DNA from: Lachnospiraceae bacterium
GTDB lineage: Bacteria; Bacillota; Clostridia; Lachnospirales; Lachnospiraceae
Length of the DNA: 64,000 bases
Assembly (NCBI GenBank): GCA_022799175.1
Contig: JAAWNY010000009.1
Location: 1 to 64,000, forward strand
Reading direction: 5' to 3'
Shown piece after piece: positions 17,048-26,093 of this stretch. The notes beneath the pieces were generated by a model. That model searched no databases. It saw only the letters and a program-made list of their open reading frames with translations, and was not told the DNA's origin. Within the stretch, counting starts at the first letter, position 1, and every line of letters starts with the position of its first letter. Position numbers and translations under genes: made by a program.

Positions 17048-17705
17048 TGATTCCCAACAGTGGGGGGTCCTGTCCTAGATGGGCGTTGGCGACAAAAGCG
17101 GTATCACTGATATCAACGGCATAGGCACGTTCGACGCCATCTTCGCCGGCAGCATAGAAAAGACGATCTTGTACAAATGCCAGTAGCTCTGGGGAAAGAC
17201 TGTTTTCCAGATCCAGATAACCGTTTAAAGAAGCAAAATGTTCAATGGTTTCCTCGTCGCCAATGATAATATCCAGCTCATTAGAAAATACCAAAGCGGA
17301 GATTTTTGCCATGGTAGCATAGCTTAATTCAGAGGCGTTATCCCCATATGTGATGTAGACGGATTCGGCATTGACGAGTTCCTTTTTACCCAGATTTTGA
17401 TAAACAGCAAAATCTTCTTGCAGAGTGGCAAAATGGATCTCTTCTTCTGAATAGCTGTTGACGACAATTGTATAAAGCGCAGTGTCAAAAGTGCTATGAT
17501 AGATTGAGGTGATGACAACCTGAAGGATCAAGAGGGCAAGAATGATCAGGGCCATATGAACTTTATAATATGCCCAAATATACCAGGCCCGATCTTTCCA
17601 GCTCATAGTCTTCAGTTTTTCCAGTTCGCTACGTTTCGTTTCTTGCTTAGGGACAGGAGAGGAAGGCTCGTTTGGCTGTTGCAGGGATTCTTCTGTTATT
17701 TTCAT
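16980..17705 (-). CDS. Single-pass membrane protein of unknown function
   Basis: A 241-residue protein. A charged, proline-containing cytoplasmic tail (about 1-45) leads to one strong membrane helix (VHMALIILALLILQVVITSIY) and an external domain of about 170 residues that resembles a small solute-binding or sensor fold (EEEIHFATLQEDFAVYQNLG, ISALVFSNELDIIIGDEETIEHF). No catalytic motif was recognised. The ATG at 17705 was chosen over an upstream TTG at 17711. It lies 43 bases after the methyltransferase on the same strand, so they are probably one transcript. The stop overlaps the GNAT gene by 68 bases. Confidence 0.6.
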   Translation of the reverse strand: MKITEESLQQPNEPSSPVPKQETKRSELEKLKTMSWKDRAWYIWAYYKVHMALIILALLILQVVITSIYHSTFDTALYTIVVNSYSEEEIHFATLQEDFAVYQNLGKKELVNAESVYITYGDNASELSYATMAKISALVFSNELDIIIGDEETIEHFASLNGYLDLENSLSPELLAFVQDRLFYAAGEDGVERAYAVDISDTAFVANAHLGQDPPLLGIISNTVRRDNTDAFLRYILNPET

Positions 17706-17748
17706 GAACAAAAATCCTTTCTTTGATGTGAATCACATAAGTTGCATG

Positions 17749-18609
17749 TTATATTTCCCAACGGCCGGAGGCGCCGCAAGGCAGAATCAGTCCAGATTCG
17801 CGTACCGGGAGACCAATCTCGTCAGCCTGGACTTTTCCGCCGAAACGAGGATATATTTCGGTAGAAAGCAGATAGGCGAGGACGGCTGGCGCCAGACCAG
17901 TAGTATAAGAATTGATGAGGAAAAACAAGGGTTTTTCTGACAGCAGTTGTACACACAGATGAATCAGAGGATGAATGGAATCCTCGATTTTCCAGATTTC
18001 GCCTTTGGGACCACGTCCGTAGGAAGGAGGATCCATGATGATGGCATCATAATGATTTCCCCGACGAATCTCCCGCTCGGCAAATTTCACACAGTCATCA
18101 ACAAGCCAGCGGATCGGTGCTTTGCCCAAGCCAGAGGAAACGGCATTTTCTTTGGCCCATCCCACCATGCCTTTTGAGGCATCGACATGAGTGACTGCGG
18201 CGCCAGCCTGAGCCGCCGCCAAAGTGGCGCCACCTGTGTAGGCAAACAAATTTAGAACCTTGACTGGATGTCCGGCATTGCGGATTTTAGCCTGACACCA
18301 GTCCCAGTTGACGGCTTGCTCGGGAAACAACCCGGTGTGTTTGAAGCTGAAGGGCTTCAGATTAAAAATTAGCTCATGATAATGGATGGTCCATTGCTGA
18401 GGAAGCTTTAGAAATTCCCATTCCCCGCCGCCTCTGGCGCTTCGATGATAGCGGGCATTGGGATGCTGCCAGCCTTGATGATTTTGAGGCGTGTTCCAGA
18501 TGACCTGAGGGTCCGGACGGACAAGAAGATAGTCTCCCCATCGCTCTAGCTTTTCTCCTTTAGAACAGTCGATGACCTGGTAATCGCTCCAGTTATCTGC
18601 AATCCACAT
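17749..18609 (-). CDS. SAM-dependent methyltransferase, RlmI/RlmK-like
   Basis: A 286-residue class I methyltransferase. The SAM-binding motif is VLNLFAYTGGATLAAAQAGA, followed by the acidic THVDAS, and the base-target motif is DPPSYGRG, as in the 23S rRNA cytosine- or guanine-methyltransferase family (Methyltrans_SAM). It lacks the PUA domain of longer RlmI proteins, so it is a short clostridial form. RNA is the probable substrate; which base is not readable. Strand and spacing place it in an operon with the downstream membrane protein. Confidence 0.8.
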   Translation of the reverse strand: MWIADNWSDYQVIDCSKGEKLERWGDYLLVRPDPQVIWNTPQNHQGWQHPNARYHRSARGGGEWEFLKLPQQWTIHYHELIFNLKPFSFKHTGLFPEQAVNWDWCQAKIRNAGHPVKVLNLFAYTGGATLAAAQAGAAVTHVDASKGMVGWAKENAVSSGLGKAPIRWLVDDCVKFAEREIRRGNHYDAIIMDPPSYGRGPKGEIWKIEDSIHPLIHLCVQLLSEKPLFFLINSYTTGLAPAVLAYLLSTEIYPRFGGKVQADEIGLPVRESGLILPCGASGRWEI

Positions 18610-18722
18610 GATTGGAAACCAGCCTTTCTTTTCATTGTAATAACTTTATTTGTTCTATTATAAGGGGAGCTGGGGAGAAACGTCAAGCAGTTACGAAAGC
18701 AGGGAGATTTCAGAGGAGTATC

Positions 18723-18738
18723 GTAAGAGAATCGTAAG
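18723..18738 (+). promoter_or_regulatory. Direct-repeat operator GTAAG-N6-GTAAG, copy 1
   Basis: GTAAGAGAATCGTAAG is a tandem repeat with 11-bp period, about one helical turn, typical of sites for OmpR/PhoB-type response regulators. It is 20 bp upstream of the -35 of the first wall-binding gene. A nearly identical copy (14 of 16 bases) sits at 56169-56184 ahead of the second wall-binding gene. Confidence 0.55.
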
Positions 18739-18757
18739 GAGAGTTTGGAAAATTTAG

Positions 18758-18786
18758 TTGAATAATTGCCAGTAAATTGCTAAAAT
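18758..18786 (+). promoter_or_regulatory. Putative sigma-A promoter of wall-binding gene 1
   Basis: TTGAAT (18758-18763), 17-bp spacer, TAAAAT (18781-18786), 53 bases before the start codon. Confidence 0.55.
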
Positions 18787-18839
18787 GGAAATCAGTCCGA
18801 ATATACAGGGAATGTAATTTATGAGATAAAAGGAGAGAC

Positions 18840-20225
18840 ATGATGAGAAGACGTGGTTTGGCAATATTGGCCCTGTCTGCGGTAATGGCATTGGGAATTG
18901 TTGGTACACCGGCGATGGCAGAGGGCTGGGCCCAGGAGGGAGGAAACTGGGTATATTATAATGCATCTGGCAGTCGTTTATATAATGGATGGAGAAAGGG
19001 AGGAGACGGACTCTGGAGATATGTAAACAGTAATGGTATTATGGCGGTCAACTCCTGGGTGGATAATGATGATTATTTTGTAGGGCCTGATGGTATAATG
19101 TATGCGGGGCGTTGGCTGGAGGTACAACGCGACGACTATTCGGAAAGGGAGAGCGACTGGTATTATTTTAACCAGAGCGGTAAGTGCGTAAAGGAAAAGT
19201 GGGAGAAGATCAATAATAACTGGTATCATTTTGGAGATACCGGAGCCATGGATACCGGCTGGATTTTAGACAATATGTATTATTGCGATGATAATGGCGT
19301 GATGGTAACTGGTTGGCAGCGGCTCTTTTCTCCGGATAATCAGGAAGAAGACTATTATGATTATGGACCGTATGTTGAGGACGAAAATGACGGTAAACAC
19401 TGGTATTATTTTACAAGCAGTGGCAAGAAAGTAGTTCCCAAGAGTGACGGCGATGAGGTAAAGTTAAAAAAGATTAATGGCGCCTATTATAGTCTGGCAG
19501 AAGACGGAGCCATGCAGACCGGATGGAGTTGTACAACTGGAGATGAATCGGATAATATCGAAGATTACCGCTATGTAGACTCCAATGGTCAGGTACGGGT
19601 GGGCTGGTATTCCGTGGAGCCGCCAGAGAACTTGCAGAATAATTATGAATATGATGTAGAGTGGTTCTATTTTTCGAACAAAGGTGTTCCCAAAGTAGGA
19701 CCCGAAAGAGGCAGCGCCACCACAAAAGATCTGGTAAAGATCAATGGCAATACCTATCTTTTTAATGAATATGGGGTGCCGGTATATGGATTGCAGAAGA
19801 TTTATCTGGATAAAGAGGAAACCGACTATACGGCATATTATTTTGGGACCCGTGATCAAAGCTCCCTGTTAAAGGGAAAGATTAACGTGGATGAAGGGAG
19901 CAATACCTGTCCATATTATTTTACATCTACGGGCAAAGGATATACAGGGGTGTATGAAAATCATCTTTATTATATGGGAAAGCTTCAACAGGCGGATTCC
20001 GGCAGCCGCTATGAGGTGTTTACCATTTGGAGCGGCAATAATAATGTAAAGAACTATGTGGTCAACTCTTCCGGCAAGATTGCAAAAAACACGACGGTGA
20101 AAGATCGGGACGGAGTAAAATATAAGACTAACAGCGGTGGTGTACTTTTGAAGGAAGACGACGAGGACGTGGAGGGGAAAACCTACCGTACTCCGGAGGA
20201 GCCGGACTGGGACTTTAATAATTAG
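18840..20225 (+). CDS. Secreted cell-wall-binding repeat protein
   Basis: A 461-residue exported protein. A signal peptide (MMRRRG, then LAILALSAVMALGIVG, cleavage probably after PAMA) is followed almost entirely by choline-binding-type repeats: aromatic-glycine units such as NWVYYNASGSRLYNGW, WYYFNQSGKC and WYHFGDTGAMDTGW, spaced about 20-30 residues apart. The first part has classic short units, and the later units carry long acidic insertions with Asp/Glu. No enzymatic domain is visible, so it may be a structural or adhesive surface protein. Two ATGs in tandem (18840, 18843) can serve; the second is better spaced from AAGGAGA. Expression probably responds to the upstream direct repeat. Confidence 0.82.
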   Translation: MMRRRGLAILALSAVMALGIVGTPAMAEGWAQEGGNWVYYNASGSRLYNGWRKGGDGLWRYVNSNGIMAVNSWVDNDDYFVGPDGIMYAGRWLEVQRDDYSERESDWYYFNQSGKCVKEKWEKINNNWYHFGDTGAMDTGWILDNMYYCDDNGVMVTGWQRLFSPDNQEEDYYDYGPYVEDENDGKHWYYFTSSGKKVVPKSDGDEVKLKKINGAYYSLAEDGAMQTGWSCTTGDESDNIEDYRYVDSNGQVRVGWYSVEPPENLQNNYEYDVEWFYFSNKGVPKVGPERGSATTKDLVKINGNTYLFNEYGVPVYGLQKIYLDKEETDYTAYYFGTRDQSSLLKGKINVDEGSNTCPYYFTSTGKGYTGVYENHLYYMGKLQQADSGSRYEVFTIWSGNNNVKNYVVNSSGKIAKNTTVKDRDGVKYKTNSGGVLLKEDDEDVEGKTYRTPEEPDWDFNN

Positions 20226-20408
20226 ATGGGATTTTGTTGTTTTGGAAGGGACGCTCCGGAAAGAATTCCCGGCGGTTTGTAGTTCCGGAGCTGATATTTT
20301 CTATAGTTATGATTTCTACCTATAATATATTAAAGATGTTTTCAATGGATAAGGGATTATATGGTTTGCTGAGAGGATGGTTTTATATTGTAGTGGAGGC
20401 AAGAAACA

Positions 20409-20651
20409 GCTGGGAAGGAGGCATGAGAGAGCCGCAAAAGCAGATGGGCCAGGCTGCGTTTGCAGGGATGTTAGAAGTCTTTCAGTTTCCGGATTGTGCG
20501 TTGAAACAAAAATGCACATTGTCTGAGCGCAGCGAGTTTGGGCATTTTTGTTTCGCACTTAGCAAAATTCGGAAGCTTTCAGACTTCTTCATTCCGAAAC
20601 CGCAGTCTGGCCCATCTGCTTTTGCGGCTCTCTCATGCCCCCTCCCCAGCG
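20409..20651. repeat. Large nested palindrome, copy A
   Basis: A 240-bp imperfect palindrome. The outer arms (about 20409-20458 and 20601-20651) include 32 consecutive matching base pairs beginning GCATGAGAGAGCCGC. The middle arms (about 20468-20515 and 20542-20595) pair with bulges. The centre, 20498-20567, carries TTGAAAC, a stem of AAAAATGC with GCATTTTT, a loop with GAGCGCAGCGAGTTTG, and TTAGCAAAA. The centre is homologous to the palindrome at 43311-43550, but the outer arms are not. It is not followed by a T-run. The rest of 20226-20964 holds the S10 promoter and leader. Confidence 0.85.
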
Positions 20652-20697
20652 TCCCTTTTTCCCAAACATCTCTTTCCAAAAAAACACCAAAAAGTAC

Positions 20698-20726
20698 TTG
20701 CATTTCCCAAAAATCCGTGATAATAT
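20698..20726 (+). promoter_or_regulatory. S10 operon promoter
   Basis: TTGCAT (20698-20703), 17-bp spacer, TAATAT (20721-20726). The preceding AAAAAGTAC and the CGTGAT just before the -10 are almost the same in the rpmJ promoter at 34269-34297, so the two ribosomal operons share promoter architecture. Confidence 0.75.
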
Positions 20727-20732
20727 AGGAGA

Positions 20733-20964
20733 GCTGTGACATGATAGCGATGAAGCGTGAGGTTGCTGCCCATGATGAGGCAGGTTTTCCGTGGAGCGAA
20801 TGTCAAGTTAGGAAACTGACGACAAGTCACTGTACCAATTGAACAGCTGTATAAAGAAGATATGCAGTAACGCAGTGTGAAGTCCATGCGACACACACGG
20901 AGAAGTGTACAGTCACCGCTTGTCGTACTTAATCCAAAAGTGCGAAAAGGAGGCGACTTTTTTT
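20733..20964 (+). promoter_or_regulatory. Long 5' leader of the S10 operon
   Basis: About 230 transcribed bases separate the promoter from rpsJ. Inside, TGCGACA and TGTCGTA (around 20887-20930) form a seven-base stem with one G-U pair, and GGAGCGAATGTCAAG near 20797 looks like a conserved segment of clostridial leaders. No terminator T-run is seen. A role in ribosomal feedback is plausible but not shown; it does not resemble the Escherichia coli L4-binding leader. Confidence 0.5.
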
Positions 20965-21282
20965 ATGGCAAGTCAAGTAATGAGAATCACATTGAAAGCC
21001 TATGATCATCAGCTGGTTGACCAGTCTGCCGGAAAGATCATCGAGACGGTAAAGAAAACAGGAGCTCAGGTGAGCGGACCGGTGCCGCTGCCCACCAAAA
21101 AAGAAGTAGTTACGATTCTGCGGGCAGTACACAAGTACAAAGATTCTCGTGAGCAGTTTGAGCAGAGAACTCACAAGAGACTGATCGATATCATTACCCC
21201 AAGCCAGAAGACAGTAGACGCGCTGTCTAAACTGGAAATGCCGGCTGGTGTGCATATCGACATCAAAATGAAACAAAAATAA
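20965..21282 (+). CDS. rpsJ: 30S ribosomal protein S10
   Basis: A 105-residue protein of the small subunit head that also acts as NusE in antitermination. The S10 signature is visible as [38 protein letters not shown] and the C-terminal [12 protein letters not shown]. The start [10 protein letters not shown] at 20965 is supported by AAAGGAGGC; an ORF open 20 codons further upstream is leader RNA. It is the first gene of the S10 operon. Confidence 0.98.
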   Translation: MASQVMRITLKAYDHQLVDQSAGKIIETVKKTGAQVSGPVPLPTKKEVVTILRAVHKYKDSREQFEQRTHKRLIDIITPSQKTVDALSKLEMPAGVHIDIKMKQK

Positions 21283-21332
21283 GCTTTAGTATGATTGCTT
21301 TTGCGAGCAATCCGCTGTAAGGAGGAAAAGAA

Positions 21333-21968
21333 ATGAAGAAAGCTATCTTAGCTACTAAGGTCGGAATGACCCAGATCTTCAATGACCAGGGTGTTCTGGT
21401 ACCGGTGACGGTTCTCCAGGCAGGTCCCTGTGTGGTAACTCAGGTCAAGACGGAAGAGAACGACGGTTATAAAGCGGTTCAGGTTGGTTTCGTGGATAAG
21501 AGAGAGAAACTGATCAATAAGCCGGTAAAAGGACATTTTGATAAGGCGGGCGTGGCTTACAAAAGATTTGTAAGAGAATTCCGTCTGGAGAATGCTGAGG
21601 AGTATTCCGTAAAGGATGAAATTAAGGTTGATATTTTTGCGGCGGGCGATAAGATAGATGCTACTGCAGTTTCCAAAGGTAAAGGGTTCCAGGGTGCGGT
21701 TAAGAGATATGGTCAGCACAGAGGTCCGATGACCCATGGTTCCAAGTTCCATCGTCATCAGGGTTCCAATGGTTCTGCCACTACCCCTGGACGTGTGTTC
21801 AAGGGCAAGGGGATGCCGGGACACATGGGTCATGTACAGGTGACGGTTCAGAATCTGGAGGTAGTACGGGTAGATGCCGAGAACAATCTGATTCTGGTCA
21901 AAGGCGCCGTACCAGGACCGAAGAAGTCGCTGGTGACATTGAAAGAAACTGTGAAGGCCAGCCGTTAG
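21333..21968 (+). CDS. rplC: 50S ribosomal protein L3
   Basis: A 211-residue protein that begins [18 protein letters not shown] and binds near the peptidyl-transferase centre. The methylation-prone loop and [20 protein letters not shown] are present. AAGGAGGAAAAG precedes the ATG. It is 50 bases after rpsJ in the S10 operon. The length is usual for bacteria. Confidence 0.98.
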   Translation: MKKAILATKVGMTQIFNDQGVLVPVTVLQAGPCVVTQVKTEENDGYKAVQVGFVDKREKLINKPVKGHFDKAGVAYKRFVREFRLENAEEYSVKDEIKVDIFAAGDKIDATAVSKGKGFQGAVKRYGQHRGPMTHGSKFHRHQGSNGSATTPGRVFKGKGMPGHMGHVQVTVQNLEVVRVDAENNLILVKGAVPGPKKSLVTLKETVKASR

Positions 21969-22001
21969 GCCCTGAACTGAGGAAAGGAGGAACACACAGA
22001 A

Positions 22002-22622
22002 ATGGCAAACGTATCTGTTTACAATATGGAAGGCAAAGAAGTAGGCACCATGGAGCTCAATGATGCTGTGTTTGGTGTGAAAGTGAATGAACACCTGGTA
22101 CACATGGCAGTTGTCGCTCAGCTTGCCAACAAGCGCCAGGGTACCCAGAAGGCGAAGACACGTGCTGAGGTATCCGGAGGTGGCAGAAAGCCATGGCGTC
22201 AAAAAGGAACTGGTCATGCAAGACAGGGTTCCACAAGATCTCCCCAGTGGACCGGCGGCGGTGTGGTATTTGCCCCGACCCCAAGAGATTATACGATCCG
22301 TCTGAATAAGAAGGAGAAGAGAGCTGCGTTAAAGTCCGCTCTGACCAGCCGGGTACAGGAAAATAAATTTATCGTAGTCGATGAGTTAAAGCTGGATGAG
22401 ATCAAGACTAAGAAGTTCCAGAACGTACTCAACAATTTAAAAGTAACCGGAGCTCTGGTAGTCGTTGGCGCTGACAGCGATAACGTAGTGCTTTCTGCCA
22501 GAAATATTCCGACTGTGAAAACTGCATATGTCAATACGATTAATGTATATGACATTTTGAAATACAATACCGTTGTGGCTACGAAGGCTGCTGTGGAGAA
22601 CATTGAGGAGGTGTACGCATAA
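22002..22622 (+). CDS. rplD: 50S ribosomal protein L4
   Basis: A 206-residue protein that lines the exit tunnel. The extended loop [24 protein letters not shown] is conserved. In E. coli L4 represses its own operon; no matching leader is visible here, so that regulation cannot be assumed. Its TAA overlaps the rplW ATG (TAATG), which suggests translational coupling. Confidence 0.98.
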   Translation: MANVSVYNMEGKEVGTMELNDAVFGVKVNEHLVHMAVVAQLANKRQGTQKAKTRAEVSGGGRKPWRQKGTGHARQGSTRSPQWTGGGVVFAPTPRDYTIRLNKKEKRAALKSALTSRVQENKFIVVDELKLDEIKTKKFQNVLNNLKVTGALVVVGADSDNVVLSARNIPTVKTAYVNTINVYDILKYNTVVATKAAVENIEEVYA

Positions 22623-22921
22623 TGGCAAACATTCAGTATTATGATGTCATTCTCAAACCGGTAGTAACCGAAAAGAGCATGAATGCAATGGCCGAAAGAA
22701 AGTATACGTTCCTGGTACACCCGGAGGCGAATAAGAGCATGATCAAAGAAGCTGTTGAGAAGATGTTTCCGGGAACCAAGGTTTCCCGTGTCAATACGAT
22801 GAACAGCGAGGGCAAAACCAAGAGACGGGGTATGACCTTTGGCAAGACGGCAAAGACAAAAAAAGCGATTGTACAGCTGACTGAGGACAGCAAGGAGATC
22901 GAGATTTTTGCTGGCCTGTAA
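22622..22921 (+). CDS. rplW: 50S ribosomal protein L23
   Basis: A 99-residue protein at the tunnel exit, where signal recognition particle and trigger factor dock. It starts [19 protein letters not shown] and holds [18 protein letters not shown]. The start overlaps the rplD stop by one base. A 98-base spacer with duplicated motifs follows before rplB. Confidence 0.97.
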   Translation: MANIQYYDVILKPVVTEKSMNAMAERKYTFLVHPEANKSMIKEAVEKMFPGTKVSRVNTMNSEGKTKRRGMTFGKTAKTKKAIVQLTEDSKEIEIFAGL

Positions 22922-22935
22922 AAGAAAAATAGGAC

Positions 22936-23001
22936 AGGAACAGTGAAACATCCCTGTCGGGTAAATACGATGCCTGTGAAAACAGGGTGGGAACAGTGAA
23001 A
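22936..23001 (+). repeat. Duplicated GGAACAGTGAAA in the rplW-rplB spacer
   Basis: GGAACAGTGAAA occurs near 22937-22948 and again at 22990-23001. A short inverted repeat, GACAGG with CCTGTC, and a second, CCTGT with ACAGG, lie around and between them. The second copy abuts the rplB ribosome binding site (AAAGGAG). Confidence 0.45.
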
Positions 23002-23019
23002 TGAAAGGAGTTCAATGTC

Positions 23020-23865
23020 ATGGGAATTAAAACATATAACCCATATACACCTTCCAGAAGACATATGACTGGTTCCGATTTTGGTGAAATCACCAAGTCC
23101 ACACCGGAAAAGTCTTTGGTTACTTCCTTGAAGAAGAATGCGGGACGTAACAATCAGGGTAAGATTACCGTAAGGCACCGCGGAGGCGGCAGCAGAAGAA
23201 AATACAGAATCATCGACTTTAAGAGAAACTCCAAGGATGGTATTCCGGCAACTGTAATCGGGATTGAGTATGATCCGAACAGAAGCGCCAACATTGCGCT
23301 GATTTGTTATGCAGACGGAACAAAGTCCTATATCCTGGCTCCGGCCGGACTGACCGACGGTATGAAGGTGATGAGCGGTGAGACAGCAGAGGCCAAGACT
23401 GGCAACTGTTTGCCGTTAGCCAACATTCCGGTTGGTGCACAGATTCACAATATTGAGCTGCATCCGGGCAAGGGCGGACAGCTGGTTCGTTCTGCTGGAA
23501 ATGCTGCGCAGTTGATGGCAAAAGAAGGCAAATATGCTACTTTGAGACTTCCTTCCGGAGAGATGAGAATGGTTCCGATCATTTGCCGCGCGACTATTGG
23601 TGTTGTGGGCAATGGTGAACACAATCTGATTAATGTAGGTAAAGCAGGAAGAAAACGTCATATGGGTATCCGTCCTACGGTTCGCGGTTCCGTTATGAAC
23701 CCCAATGACCATCCGCACGGCGGTGGTGAGGGTAAGACCGGTATCGGTCGTCCGGGTCCGAGCACTCCATGGGGTAAGCCAGCGCTTGGCCTCAAGACCA
23801 GGAAGAAGAACAAACAGTCCAATAAGCTCATCATCAGAAGACGTGATGGCAAGACGATCAAATAA
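23020..23865 (+). CDS. rplB: 50S ribosomal protein L2
   Basis: A 281-residue protein required for subunit joining and peptidyl transfer. The signature [22 protein letters not shown] near the C-terminus contains the essential histidine. The N-terminal OB fold and KOW-type parts and normal length are present. It starts [17 protein letters not shown] with AAAGGAG upstream. Confidence 0.98.
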   Translation: MGIKTYNPYTPSRRHMTGSDFGEITKSTPEKSLVTSLKKNAGRNNQGKITVRHRGGGSRRKYRIIDFKRNSKDGIPATVIGIEYDPNRSANIALICYADGTKSYILAPAGLTDGMKVMSGETAEAKTGNCLPLANIPVGAQIHNIELHPGKGGQLVRSAGNAAQLMAKEGKYATLRLPSGEMRMVPIICRATIGVVGNGEHNLINVGKAGRKRHMGIRPTVRGSVMNPNDHPHGGGEGKTGIGRPGPSTPWGKPALGLKTRKKNKQSNKLIIRRRDGKTIK

Positions 23866-23885
23866 TTGAAGGAGGATCAAACCCT

Positions 23886-24164
23886 ATGGGACGTTCGTTA
23901 AAAAAAGGACCATTTGCAGACGCACATCTGTTAAAAAAGATTGATGCATTGAACGCGTCAGGCCAGCATCAGGTGATTAAGACCTGGTCCCGCCGTTCGA
24001 CCATCTTTCCGCAGATGGTTGGACATACCATCGCGGTTCATGATGGCAGAAAGCACGTGCCGGTATATGTGACTGAGGATATGGTTGGACATAAACTGGG
24101 TGAATTCGTAGCCACCAGAACCTACAGAGGTCACGGAAAAGACGAGAAGAAATCCAAACGGTAA
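23886..24164 (+). CDS. rpsS: 30S ribosomal protein S19
   Basis: A 92-residue protein of the 30S head that forms a complex with S13. It begins [20 protein letters not shown] and carries the signature [35 protein letters not shown] precedes the ATG. It lies 20 bases after rplB. Confidence 0.98.
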   Translation: MGRSLKKGPFADAHLLKKIDALNASGQHQVIKTWSRRSTIFPQMVGHTIAVHDGRKHVPVYVTEDMVGHKLGEFVATRTYRGHGKDEKKSKR

Positions 24165-24191
24165 ACCCGCATTGAAAGGAGGTTATTAGCA

Positions 24192-24578
24192 ATGGCTAAA
24201 GGACATAGAAGTCAGATTAAGAGAGAAAGAAATGCGAAAAAAGACACTCGGCCGTCCGCAAAATTATCCTACGCCCGCGTATCCGTTCAGAAAGCGTGTT
24301 TCGTTTTGGACGCCATCCGCGGTAAGGATGTGGAGACCGCAATCGGTATCGTAACCTATAATCCCAGATATGCTTCCGCTTTGATTAAGAAATTGCTGGA
24401 ATCAGCGGTTGCCAACGCCGAGAATAACAATGGTATGGACCGTTCCAAGTTGTATGTGGAAGAGTGCTACGCCAACAAGGGACCGACCATGAAAAGAGTA
24501 AAACCGAGGGCACAGGGCAGAGCTTACAGAATTGAGAAGAGAATGAGCCACATTACCGTTGTGCTGAATGAAAGATAG
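24192..24578 (+). CDS. rplV: 50S ribosomal protein L22
   Basis: A 128-residue tunnel protein. SYARVSVQKACFVLDAIRGKDVETA and the C-terminal hook KRVKPRAQGRAYRIEKRMSHITVVL match L22; this hook narrows the exit tunnel and is where macrolide-resistance changes occur. AAAGGAGG precedes the ATG. It is nine bases before rpsC. Confidence 0.98.
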   Translation: MAKGHRSQIKRERNAKKDTRPSAKLSYARVSVQKACFVLDAIRGKDVETAIGIVTYNPRYASALIKKLLESAVANAENNNGMDRSKLYVEECYANKGPTMKRVKPRAQGRAYRIEKRMSHITVVLNER

Positions 24579-24587
24579 GAGGCAAAT

Positions 24588-25244
24588 ATGGGACAGAAAG
24601 TTAATCCACATGGCTTGAGAGTCGGTGTTATCAAGGACTGGGATTCCAAATGGTACGCAGAGGGCGACTTCGCCGACTGTCTGGTAGAAGATTACAATAT
24701 CCGTAAATTTCTGAAGAAAAGACTGTATGATGCAGGTATTTCCAAGATAGAGATCGAGAGAGCTTCTGAGAGAGTAAAAGTTATCATTTACACTGCAAAA
24801 CCGGGTGTGGTCATCGGTAAAGGCGGAGCTGCGATCGAAAAGTTGAAAAGCGAAGTGCAGAAGCTGACAGATAAGAAGCTTTTGATTGATATCAAGGAGA
24901 TCAAAAGACCGGAGCGTGACGCACAGTTGGTTGCTGAAAATATTGCTCAGCAGTTGGAGAACCGTGTATCCTTCCGTCGCGCCATGAAGTCCACGATGGG
25001 CCGCTCTATGAAGGCCGGCGTAAAGGGGATCAAGGCTGCTGTCGGCGGTCGTCTGGGTGGCGCTGATATTGCCCGTACCGAGTTTTACAGCGAGGGCACC
25101 ATTCCGCTGCAGACCTTAAGAGCAGATATTGACTATGGTTTCGCTGAAGCAGACACCACCTATGGCAAGCTTGGCGTTAAGGTGTGGATCTACAAAGGCG
25201 AAGTACTTCCTGCTAAAGGAAACAAGGAAGGGAGCGATAAATAA
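24588..25244 (+). CDS. rpsC: 30S ribosomal protein S3
   Basis: A 218-residue protein at the mRNA entry. An N-terminal KH domain with [18 protein letters not shown] is followed by a C-terminal domain ([35 protein letters not shown]). Its TAA overlaps the rplP ATG (TAATG). Confidence 0.98.
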   Translation: MGQKVNPHGLRVGVIKDWDSKWYAEGDFADCLVEDYNIRKFLKKRLYDAGISKIEIERASERVKVIIYTAKPGVVIGKGGAAIEKLKSEVQKLTDKKLLIDIKEIKRPERDAQLVAENIAQQLENRVSFRRAMKSTMGRSMKAGVKGIKAAVGGRLGGADIARTEFYSEGTIPLQTLRADIDYGFAEADTTYGKLGVKVWIYKGEVLPAKGNKEGSDK

Positions 25245-25669
25245 TGTTAATGCCGAAGAGAGTGAAACGCCGCAAACAGTTCCGCGGAAGCATGGCGGGC
25301 AAGGCGATGAGAGGGAATACCATCAGCTATGGTGAGTATGGTTTGGTGGCGACTGAGCCCTGTTGGATCAAGTCCAATCAGATCGAGGCAGCCCGTGTGG
25401 CCATGACCCGTTATATCAAGCGTGGCGGTAAAGTATGGATTAAGATTTTTCCGGATAAGCCAGTGACAGCGAAGCCCGCTGAGACCCGTATGGGTTCCGG
25501 TAAAGGCGCTCTGGAGTACTGGGTAGCCGTTGTAAAGCCGGGCAGAGTGATGTTTGAGATCGCAGGCGTTCCCGAGGAGATTGCCCGTGAGGCATTGCGT
25601 CTTGCCATGCATAAGTTGCCCTGCAAATGTAAGATTGCTGCTAAAGCAGATTTAGAAGGCGGTGAATAA
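25244..25669 (+). CDS. rplP: 50S ribosomal protein L16
   Basis: A 141-residue protein near the A-site tRNA elbow. It starts [21 protein letters not shown]; the central [24 protein letters not shown] is the family signature. The start overlaps the rpsC stop; a second in-frame ATG two codons on is an alternative. The next gene begins two bases after the stop. Confidence 0.98.
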   Translation: MLMPKRVKRRKQFRGSMAGKAMRGNTISYGEYGLVATEPCWIKSNQIEAARVAMTRYIKRGGKVWIKIFPDKPVTAKPAETRMGSGKGALEYWVAVVKPGRVMFEIAGVPEEIAREALRLAMHKLPCKCKIAAKADLEGGE

Positions 25670-25671
25670 CA

Positions 25672-25878
25672 GTGAAGACTAATAAATTCGTAGAAGGATT
25701 AAAAGGGAAGACGGCTGCAGAGCTGCAGGAAGAACTGGTTGCTGCAAAGAAAGAACTGTTTAACTTGAGATTCCAGAATGCGACCAATCAGCTGGACAAC
25801 ACCAGCAGAATTAAAGAAGTCCGCAAGAATATTGCCAGAATTCAGACTGTTATCACAGAAAAGTCAAAACTGGCCTGA
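25672..25878 (+). CDS. rpmC: 50S ribosomal protein L29
   Basis: A 68-residue two-helix protein near the tunnel exit ([48 protein letters not shown]). It starts with GTG at 25672. Its TGA stop begins the first of three related spacers seen in this operon. Confidence 0.96.
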   Translation: MKTNKFVEGLKGKTAAELQEELVAAKKELFNLRFQNATNQLDNTSRIKEVRKNIARIQTVITEKSKLA

Positions 25879-26093
25879 CCGAAAGCAACTTAGCGAATTG
25901 GAGCCGGAGGCGACAGATGAGCTTAGTGCGAGGTCGTTCACGATGCATGGAGCGCTTAACGAGGGGTTGCCGAGTTGAGTGCGAAAGCAGATACGCCGAG
26001 TAAAACGAGGATGTATCTTCTAAAAAGAATCAAGTGTAAAATTAGCTAAGTGAACAAACCCGTCAACGTAGTGAAAGAGAGGAGAACTAAGAC
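25876..26093 (+). repeat. Ribosomal-operon spacer element, copy 1 (after rpmC)
   Basis: A 215-base non-coding spacer where most bacteria have almost none. It opens at the stop codon with TGACCGAAAGCAACT, as does the spacer after rpsH, and contains TTAGTGCGAGGTC followed by GTTCACGA, closely matching TTAGTGCGAAGTC and GTCACGA there. Many short degenerate repeats of the type GAGY-TTAGTGCGA occur. No ORF is supported. The rpsQ ribosome binding site (GAGGAG) ends it. Confidence 0.6.

Noticed and set aside
20234-20896. Several open frames of 60-164 codons on both strands
   Set aside because: They read through the arms of the large palindrome and the S10 promoter and leader; they have no ribosome sites, and composition follows the inverted repeat.
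25879-26093. Small genes hidden in the ribosomal spacers
   Set aside because: Short frames exist but lack ribosome sites, conserved residues or codon bias.
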